Source of the DNA: Thermodesulfovibrio sp.
GTDB lineage: Bacteria > Nitrospirota > Thermodesulfovibrionia > Thermodesulfovibrionales > JdFR-85
DNA: 6,863 bases
Reading direction: 5' to 3'
Assembly: GCA_027016675.1 (NCBI GenBank)
Contig: JALUSH010000002.1
Location: 1-6,863, forward strand
Shown piece by piece: positions 1 through 4,535 of this stretch. Each line of letters begins with the position of its first letter. Position 1 is the stretch's first letter. The notes below the pieces were generated by a model. The model saw nothing but the letters and a program-made list of their open reading frames with translations. It was not told the origin of the DNA and did not search any database. Made by a program: the position numbers and the translations under genes.

Positions 1-869
1 CTCATCAACCTGGAAAGGTCTTCCACCATGAGATTAAACGCATCTGTCAAGGATCCAAACATATCAGCAGTGACTGGTAATTTATGGGTAAAGTCACCCT
101 CTGCAGCCGCGCTTATTACTTCAAGGAACTTTATAAAATTCTGTTCCATCTGCTTCCGCTGTTCCTCTGTCATTATATATCCCCGAAGCCTGTTTATCGT
201 GGAATTGAAGACCTCAGCAATCTGCCCAAATTCATCTGAAGACTCCACCTTCACTTCACGGAGTTCACCCTTGGCAATTGTATTTATCCCTTCCATCAAA
301 TTCTTTAGAGGTCTGACGATTCTCATGCTTACAAATAACCCCAACAGTAGCCCGATAGCAAGAAAACCTGGCACCACAAAAAGTGCATCTTTTATCTCAT
401 CCTTTAACATCTGCTGGATTGTAGGAGCCTTAAAGCCTACTGTTAATTTCCCATGGATACCTACAGGAAGACTCACTACCAGTATCTCTTTTCCTTCAAC
501 AGACACTTCCCGCATAACCTCTCCTGTATTGCCGGTGAAGATGTGCATGATGTTACCAAGAGAGATTGCCTTTGCAGTGGAGCCCAAGATATTTCTGTTT
601 TTGTCTGTGATTACGATAAACTCTATATCCTCTCTCTGTCTCTGAATGTATTTGATAAACTCCTTTAATGCATCTGGATCGGGTGAACCAAGCAAGTCAG
701 CCACTGCTGGTAGATGAGAAGCAACAAAGTATCTATTTTGCTGCAGAAGTATCTTCTCTGCATCTTCATATTTTTCGTAGGTGTGGTATGCAAAAAGGCC
801 CAATATGGTAAGGGATATCAATCCTACAAAGGTGAATATTATTTTTACTTTTACTGAAAGCCCCTTCAT
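1..869 (-). CDS. Membrane chemoreceptor (MCP-like), N-terminal part, cut by window edge
   Basis: This gene reads leftward from an ATG at 869-867 and stays open to the edge, giving 289 complete residues and no stop. The start is supported by GGAGGG at 876-881, 6 nt upstream. Residues ~8-28 form a membrane helix, ~29-160 a periplasmic domain with a PAS/Cache-like pattern (DIEFIVITDKNRNILGST and a later KLTVGF strand), and ~161-184 the second helix. A HAMP domain follows at ~183-233 (RPLKNLMEG, DEFGQIAEVFN). A second HAMP-like stretch lies at ~246-289 (AAAEGDF, PVTADMFGSLTDAFNLMVE), a pattern I associate with PilJ-type and other tandem-HAMP chemoreceptors. The methyl-accepting tip is outside the window, so a histidine kinase is not formally excluded. 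Divergence from a CheW/CheA operon favours a receptor feeding that pathway. A 205-codon open frame on the opposite strand is a shadow of this gene. Confidence 0.88.
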   Translation of the reverse strand, partial: MKGLSVKVKIIFTFVGLISLTILGLFAYHTYEKYEDAEKILLQQNRYFVASHLPAVADLLGSPDPDALKEFIKYIQRQREDIEFIVITDKNRNILGSTAKAISLGNIMHIFTGNTGEVMREVSVEGKEILVVSLPVGIHGKLTVGFKAPTIQQMLKDEIKDALFVVPGFLAIGLLLGLFVSMRIVRPLKNLMEGINTIAKGELREVKVESSDEFGQIAEVFNSTINRLRGYIMTEEQRKQMEQNFIKFLEVISAAAEGDFTHKLPVTADMFGSLTDAFNLMVEDLSRLM

Positions 870-904
870 GACCAACCCTCCATGTTCAGTTATCAACTTT
901 AATT

Positions 905-934
905 AATATACCAAAATCATTTCGAAGAAGTCAT
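905..934 (-). promoter_or_regulatory. Candidate sigma70-type promoter for the receptor gene
   Basis: Read on the minus strand there is an ATGACT -35-like hexamer (929-934), an 18-nt spacer and a TATATT -10 (905-910) preceded by TGG, which makes an extended -10. Transcription would start near 897, giving a leader of about 28 nt that contains the GGAGGG ribosome site. Four of six -35 bases and five of six -10 bases match consensus. This is a pattern match only. Confidence 0.45.
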
Positions 935-948
935 CTAAAGGTACATGT

Positions 949-986
949 CCTGCTGAAAAACTGCAGGGAGCGTCACCAAAGTGGCG
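949..986. other. Two adjacent short hairpins of unknown role
   Basis: CCTGC (949-953) pairs with GCAGG (963-967) around a 9-nt A-rich loop. Three bases later CGTCAC (971-976) pairs with GTGGCG (981-986) around a CAAA loop. One U-G pair makes the second stem better as + strand RNA. The block is richer in G+C than its surroundings and lies upstream of both candidate promoters, so neither would transcribe it. I could not match it to a known riboswitch. It may be a protein-binding site, a small RNA, or the remnant of a repeat or mobile element. Confidence 0.35.
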
Positions 987-1001
987 GAGCCATTTTAAAC
1001 A

Positions 1002-1039
1002 ATTTGTAAAGGAGTTTGAGGTTTGACTCCTTTGTAAAT
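1002..1039. repeat. 14-bp inverted repeat in front of the + strand operon
   Basis: The left arm ATTTGTAAAGGAGT (1002-1015) and the right arm ACTCCTTTGTAAAT (1026-1039) are separated by 10 nt. The inner 8 bp are perfectly complementary. The outer 6 bp include two positions that pair only as U-G/G-U in + strand RNA. It overlaps the candidate -35 of the operon promoter and ends 28 nt before the first start codon. It could be an operator for a dimeric regulator or an RNA hairpin formed by transcripts entering from upstream. Confidence 0.6.
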
Positions 1040-1052
1040 ATTTTGATATATT
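1023..1052 (+). promoter_or_regulatory. Candidate sigma70-type promoter for the chemosensory operon
   Basis: TTGACT (1023-1028) and TATATT (1047-1052) are separated by 18 nt, and each matches five of six consensus bases. The predicted start near 1059 leaves a leader of only about 9 nt before the ATG at 1068 and would clip the ribosome site, which weakens the call. The -35 lies inside the right part of the inverted repeat at 1002-1039, so binding there would be expected to affect transcription. Confidence 0.4.
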
Positions 1053-1067
1053 TTTGAGAGGTGAGGG

Positions 1068-1574
1068 ATGGAACTTTCTGTGGTCTTAAAAAGGTTTTTC
1101 GGTAAAAACAGGTCGGGACAGATTATTATTAAATTGGAGGAAGCGGAGCATCTGCTGAAGATATATTTACAGGAGGGAAAGGTCGTTTATGCAACTATGG
1201 GCAGGCAGAAGGGCAAACAATTATTGAAAGCAATAAAGGACGCAAAAGTTAGGGAGGCTTCTTTTATTGAAGGGGTATCTCCTCCGTCCACTTCTTTTGA
1301 GGATATGACAGAGTTCTTCCTTTCCATTACCAACTCTACGGAGGGGGACACCGATAAGTCAGAGGTTTCTGCAGAAGAAATAGAGAGGCTTGAGAATGCC
1401 TTTGTGGAGATAGTAGGTCCCATAGGTACAATACTTATAGAGAACATCTTCCAAGAAATGGCTTATAAAAAGGGTGAACCAATGGATGGTAATGCCTATA
1501 ACCTCCTTCTGTCGAGACTTCTACAGGAGATACCGCCTGACAGAAGAGAAGACTTCAATAGCAGAATTTCGTAA
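1068..1574 (+). CDS. Small PATAN/DUF4388-like protein with DUF8082-like C-terminus
   Basis: This 168-residue soluble protein has no signal peptide or membrane segment. Residues ~1-60 resemble one half of the PATAN (DUF4388) fold: GQIIIKL, then LKIYLQEGKVVYATMG and a G..LLKAI helix. The same signature recurs in the REC-PATAN protein encoded at 2483-3733. Residues ~66-102 look like an acidic, poorly ordered linker. Residues ~103-166 (ERLENAFVEIVGPIGTILIE, LLSRLLQEIP, REDF) match my recollection of the DUF8082-type C-terminal module seen in some serine/threonine kinases and regulators. The ATG follows the purine-rich GAGGTGAGGG at 1058-1067. It is the first gene of the operon, 26 bp before the heme sensor start. 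No catalytic motif is visible. A scaffold or interaction role in the pathway is inference; the exact function is unknown. Confidence 0.85.
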   Translation: MELSVVLKRFFGKNRSGQIIIKLEEAEHLLKIYLQEGKVVYATMGRQKGKQLLKAIKDAKVREASFIEGVSPPSTSFEDMTEFFLSITNSTEGDTDKSEVSAEEIERLENAFVEIVGPIGTILIENIFQEMAYKKGEPMDGNAYNLLLSRLLQEIPPDRREDFNSRIS

Positions 1575-1586
1575 AGATTTCCTTGT

Positions 1587-1592
1587 GGGAGG
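1587..1592 (+). promoter_or_regulatory. Ribosome binding site deciding the heme sensor start
   Basis: GGGAGG lies 8 nt before the ATG at 1601. It falls downstream of the in-frame TTG at 1583, so it cannot serve that codon and points to 1601 as the true start. Confidence 0.75.
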
Positions 1593-1600
1593 TAGTGTTT

Positions 1601-2479
1601 ATGTTTAAGAACCTTTCTATCAGAAAAAGGATAATGGTAATCCTTGTTATTGTATATGTAGTTTCTTTATCTATAGCAGTAACAGGAGGATATTTTATTT
1701 TTAAAAGGGATACAATAAGAGAGTCAGAAGAGAAGGCTGAAGTCTTTCTTGCCACTATGAAGGCCACGAGGACATATCTAAAAGACATTCTTCGTCCAAG
1801 ATTACAGGAACTCTTACCAGGACAATTCGTGATTGAGGGCATGAGCAGTACCTTTGTTTCTTTAAATGTAGCAAGGATTGCAAGAAAAACCCATCCTGAC
1901 TACATATACCGCGTGTCTTCACCAAATCCGTTAAATCCTGACAACCTGAGTGATGAATTTGAAAATAAGGTGATCAGTTCTTTTAAAAAGGGTAAAAAGC
2001 AGTGGAAAGGATTTGTGCAGAAGAAAGGAAAGAGATTTTATGCAGTGGGTCTACCGGTAGTAGCAGAGAAGAAGTGTCTTAAGTGTCACGGAAGCGTTGA
2101 GCAGGCTCTGGAGGCAATAAAGGGGAGGTATGGAACAAACTCTGGATATGGATACAAAGTGGGCGAGGTGGTAGGAGGTATCTTTGTTTATGTGCCTGCA
2201 GAGGTACCTCTGAGGCAGGCCTTTAAGAAACTTCTTTACTTTACAGGAGGTTCTGTAGTCTTCTTTCTGGCGGTCCTGCTGGTTATAGACAGAATTATAG
2301 TAAGAAGTGTGGTAAGACCTATTGAGAACTTTGTAAGTGTGGCAGACGAGATAAGCCGAGGAAAGATGGACAGGGAGTTTGAGGTTCATACTAACGACGA
2401 AATGAAAACCCTTGCGGAGGCATTCACGAGGATGAAGATATCTCTTGCAAAGGCAATGGATATATTAAAAAAGAGGTAA
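1601..2479 (+). CDS. Membrane c-type heme sensor (Tll0287-like/DUF3365) with HAMP, no output domain
   Basis: The ATG at 1601 is preferred over the in-frame TTG at 1583 because GGGAGG sits 8 nt before it, giving 292 residues. Residues ~11-34 are a membrane anchor, ~35-210 a periplasmic domain, ~211-232 a second membrane helix and ~233-285 a HAMP domain (VRPIENFVSVADEISRG, NDEMKTLAEAF). The periplasmic part carries the Tll0287-like signature (MSSTFVSLNVARIARK, YIYRVSSPNPLNPDNL) and a CLKCHG motif at 159-164. C159 and C162 would bind heme covalently and H163 would be an axial ligand, assuming a cytochrome c maturation system in the host. Such domains are regarded as redox or small-ligand sensors. 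The protein stops right after HAMP, with no kinase, cyclase or methyl-accepting domain. It is flanked by chemosensory genes with only 3 bp to the next start, so it probably reports redox state to this pathway. That link is inference. Confidence 0.9.
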   Translation: MFKNLSIRKRIMVILVIVYVVSLSIAVTGGYFIFKRDTIRESEEKAEVFLATMKATRTYLKDILRPRLQELLPGQFVIEGMSSTFVSLNVARIARKTHPDYIYRVSSPNPLNPDNLSDEFENKVISSFKKGKKQWKGFVQKKGKRFYAVGLPVVAEKKCLKCHGSVEQALEAIKGRYGTNSGYGYKVGEVVGGIFVYVPAEVPLRQAFKKLLYFTGGSVVFFLAVLLVIDRIIVRSVVRPIENFVSVADEISRGKMDREFEVHTNDEMKTLAEAFTRMKISLAKAMDILKKR

Positions 2480-2482
2480 GAG

Positions 2483-3733
2483 ATGGATATGGAAGAGGAG
2501 AGGACTGTACTGGTCATTGACGATTCTCTTACTATAAGACGTCTTGCAGAGGTTGTTCTCTCCGCAAAGGGTTACAAGGTTTACACGGCAGAGGATGGAG
2601 ATATAGGACTCCAAATGGCTAAAACTATCAAGCCGAGCATAATTCTTGTAGACTTTGTGATGCCGAGAATGAATGGATATAAACTTTGCAAAACCATTCG
2701 TTCTGATCCAGAACTGAAAGACATACCTCTGATCTTGATTACCTCAAGGGGAGAGGATGTGGGACAGACCTTTGAGGAGAAGTTTGGAGTGTTGCATTTC
2801 TTTCAGAAACCATTTGAACCTGATGAACTTGTGGCAAAGATAGATGAGGTACTGGGGGTACAGTCTCAGATGTCTCATCTGCAGGCAGACTCAGAAGATA
2901 TTGAAGAAAGAATAGAGAAGATAATAAAAACATACTTTGAAAAGGAGTTTTTTGCTCAGTTAAAGAATATACTGGTGGAGACTTTAAAAGAGAGTGAGGT
3001 TATCAGGAGTGAGAACATCGTATTCTCTGGGCGCATAAATCATGTCGGTGTGCCTGACATATTTCAGTTCATTAATATGACTGCACTTAGTGGGAAACTC
3101 TCTGTCCTTACGCGGCATGCCTTTGCAGAGGTCTTCTTTGACTCTGGCCATATAGTGTTTGGTGCTACCTCAAGAAAAGGGTATTCAAAGGCCCTTACAG
3201 ACCTGGTCATTGAAGATGGAAGGATAAAGAAAAAGAATGTTACGGAGGTAGTTAAAAAGGCCAAACAGAAGGGTTTACCTATCGGGAGGATACTTGTTCA
3301 GGAGGGATACATTACTGAAGATGAATTGATGAAGTATCTCAGAAGACTTACTGAAGACGCCATCTACAGCATCCTTGACAGTAGTGACGGAAGTTTCTAC
3401 TTTGAGAACCTTCCTTTACCTTTAAATCTAAGTGATATAAAGTTCAGGCTTTCTCCTAACAGCTTGATTCTGGATGGGCTGAGAAGACTTGACGAGAGAA
3501 AGGTGGCTGCAGAGGAGTTCAGGGACGATGAGATTGTTTTTAAGAGACTCATTACTGAAGACGCTCTTCAAGAGTACAGCCTTGATGAAAGAGAGCTTCT
3601 TATTTACTCTCTCATTGATGGAAAAAGGCCTTTACGAGATATTATAATACAATCAAGAATGGATGAACTGGAGGTAAAAAGGATATGTTATTCTCTTAAT
3701 AAAGTGGGATTAATTAAGATGGAAGGAGGATAG
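2483..3733 (+). CDS. REC-PATAN response regulator with C-terminal winged-helix-like tail
   Basis: This 416-residue cytosolic regulator starts at an ATG preceded by AGAGG at 2472-2476, which overlaps the end of the heme sensor gene. Residues ~8-125 are a receiver with all key residues: acidic pair D13/D14, phospho-acceptor D57 (IILVDFVMP), T87 and K109 (FFQKPF). A charged helical linker spans ~135-172. Residues ~179-315 form a PATAN/DUF4388 domain (FSGRINHVGVPDIFQFIN, SGKLSVL, FFDSGHIVFGA, then GRILVQEGYITEDEL and SFYFENLPLP). Residues ~365-412 (DERELLIYSLIDG, LRDIIIQSRM, VKRICYSLNKVGLI) resemble a winged helix. Cyanobacterial PatA/PixG/HmpA proteins combine the same two domains, but with PATAN first and REC last. 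Phosphorylation by the CheA encoded downstream and control of the pilus machinery are inferred from context. DNA binding by the tail is possible but unproven. Confidence 0.93.
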   Translation: MDMEEERTVLVIDDSLTIRRLAEVVLSAKGYKVYTAEDGDIGLQMAKTIKPSIILVDFVMPRMNGYKLCKTIRSDPELKDIPLILITSRGEDVGQTFEEKFGVLHFFQKPFEPDELVAKIDEVLGVQSQMSHLQADSEDIEERIEKIIKTYFEKEFFAQLKNILVETLKESEVIRSENIVFSGRINHVGVPDIFQFINMTALSGKLSVLTRHAFAEVFFDSGHIVFGATSRKGYSKALTDLVIEDGRIKKKNVTEVVKKAKQKGLPIGRILVQEGYITEDELMKYLRRLTEDAIYSILDSSDGSFYFENLPLPLNLSDIKFRLSPNSLILDGLRRLDERKVAAEEFRDDEIVFKRLITEDALQEYSLDERELLIYSLIDGKRPLRDIIIQSRMDELEVKRICYSLNKVGLIKMEGG

Positions 3734-3738
3734 AAGAG

Positions 3739-4101
3739 ATGCCCAAGATTCTAATTGCAGACGACAGTGAGACAGATCTGCAATATATGATTGCAGCCCT
3801 TAAGGATACGGGATGTGAGATTATTACCGCCCACGATGGAGAAGAGGCCGAGAGAAAGGCACGACAGGAAGATATAGACCTCATTATACTTGACATAATT
3901 ATGCCAAAGAAAAACGGTTTTGAGGTATGTAGAGGGCTTAAGAGAGATGAGAACACCAAGGATATTCCTATAATAATGGTTACCTCCAAGTCTCTGGAAA
4001 GTGACAGGTACTGGGGGTTGAAGCAAGGTGCTGACGAGTATATTACCAAACCTTTTGAGCCTATAGACCTTATACTTGCAGTAAAGAAATTGCTGAGTTA
4101 G
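3739..4101 (+). CDS. Single-domain CheY-like response regulator (PilG/PilH/PixH type)
   Basis: The protein is 120 residues long and consists of one complete receiver domain with no output region, the usual CheY length. Key residues are D8/D9 (LIADDS), phospho-acceptor D52 (IILDIIMPKKNG), T82 (IIMVTS) and K104 (YITKPFEP). The ATG lies 5 bp after the preceding stop, and its GGAGG ribosome site (3725-3729) lies inside the end of the upstream gene, so the two are probably translationally linked. Placed between a REC-PATAN gene and cheW, it occupies the position of PixH/HmpB in cyanobacterial pilus-control operons. It would take phosphate from CheA and either act on a pilus motor or motor-associated protein or serve as a phosphate sink. 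Sequence alone does not separate these roles. Confidence 0.93.
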   Translation: MPKILIADDSETDLQYMIAALKDTGCEIITAHDGEEAERKARQEDIDLIILDIIMPKKNGFEVCRGLKRDENTKDIPIIMVTSKSLESDRYWGLKQGADEYITKPFEPIDLILAVKKLLS

Positions 4102-4103
4102 AT

Positions 4104-4535
4104 ATGCAGCAGGAACTTGAGAAAGATTCTTCCGAACTCGTTCCCGATAAGGAATATTTAGAAATTGTTGCTTGTACCTTCCAGGTATATGATAAGGTCT
4201 TTTCTGTTGAGATAGAAAAAGTCCTCAAGGTGTTAGAGAATCCTGAGATAGTACCGATACCTTTGGCGCCGGAGTATGTTGTAGGTATAATGAGTCTGCA
4301 AGGGGAACCAGTGCCTGTAGTGGATCTGTCCATTCTGTATAATCTGAAAGGCACATCTGCTACAGAGAGATTCATTGTTGTAGTAGAGACAGTAAACGGT
4401 CCATTAGGACTTTTGAGTACAGGAAAGCCTGACCTTGTTTATGAACACTCAGCAGAAGTACTGGATGTGGATGAGATATCCATCCAGTACAGGGTGAAGA
4501 AAAGAGATTATGAAACAGGAAAAAGGGATACTTGA
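4104..4535 (+). CDS. cheW: CheW-type coupling protein, apparently short at the C-terminus
   Basis: CheW couples chemoreceptors to CheA in cytoplasmic arrays. This 143-residue protein has the CheW beta-barrel pattern from ~19 to 123: IVACTFQVYDKVFSVEIEKV, then PEYVVGIMSLQGEPVPVVDL and RFIVVVETVNGPLGLL. Two things are odd. The usual Asn-Leu-Arg-Gly turn reads SLQG (residues 64-67), so the conserved arginine is glutamine. The final strands normally found after the second barrel (the 'gv..g...i.LLD' region) are missing, and the chain ends in a charged tail (VKKRDYETGKRDT). The CheW-like domain of the CheA encoded next keeps an equivalent segment. The start lies 2 bp after the previous stop with no clear ribosome site, suggesting coupled translation. 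The last 26 bp overlap the cheA start. It resembles PilI/PixI by context. Confidence 0.9.
   Translation: MQQELEKDSSELVPDKEYLEIVACTFQVYDKVFSVEIEKVLKVLENPEIVPIPLAPEYVVGIMSLQGEPVPVVDLSILYNLKGTSATERFIVVVETVNGPLGLLSTGKPDLVYEHSAEVLDVDEISIQYRVKKRDYETGKRDT

Noticed and set aside
28..645. 205-codon open frame on the + strand
   Set aside because: It lies antisense to the receptor gene, whose minus-strand frame has clear membrane, HAMP and ribosome-site evidence. The + frame has no domain pattern and is rich in serine, isoleucine and phenylalanine, as shadow frames are.
945..1000. Cyclic-di-GMP (GEMM) riboswitch
   Set aside because: The hairpins and a CCAAAG stretch prompted the idea, but the conserved GGGCAAACC and GGGACGCAAAGCC parts are absent and the block lies upstream of the likely transcript start.
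1583..1600. TTG at 1583 as start of the heme sensor
   Set aside because: The GGAGG-type ribosome site (1587-1592) is inside this extension and correctly spaced for the ATG at 1601. The six extra residues add nothing to the fold.
2075..2092. CLKCHG as a zinc-binding knuckle
   Set aside because: A single CXXCH in a periplasmic Tll0287-like context between two membrane helices fits covalent heme attachment better.
3714..4049. Minus-strand open frame of 111 codons
   Set aside because: It overlaps the complete receiver gene at 3739-4101 and shows no recognisable domain.
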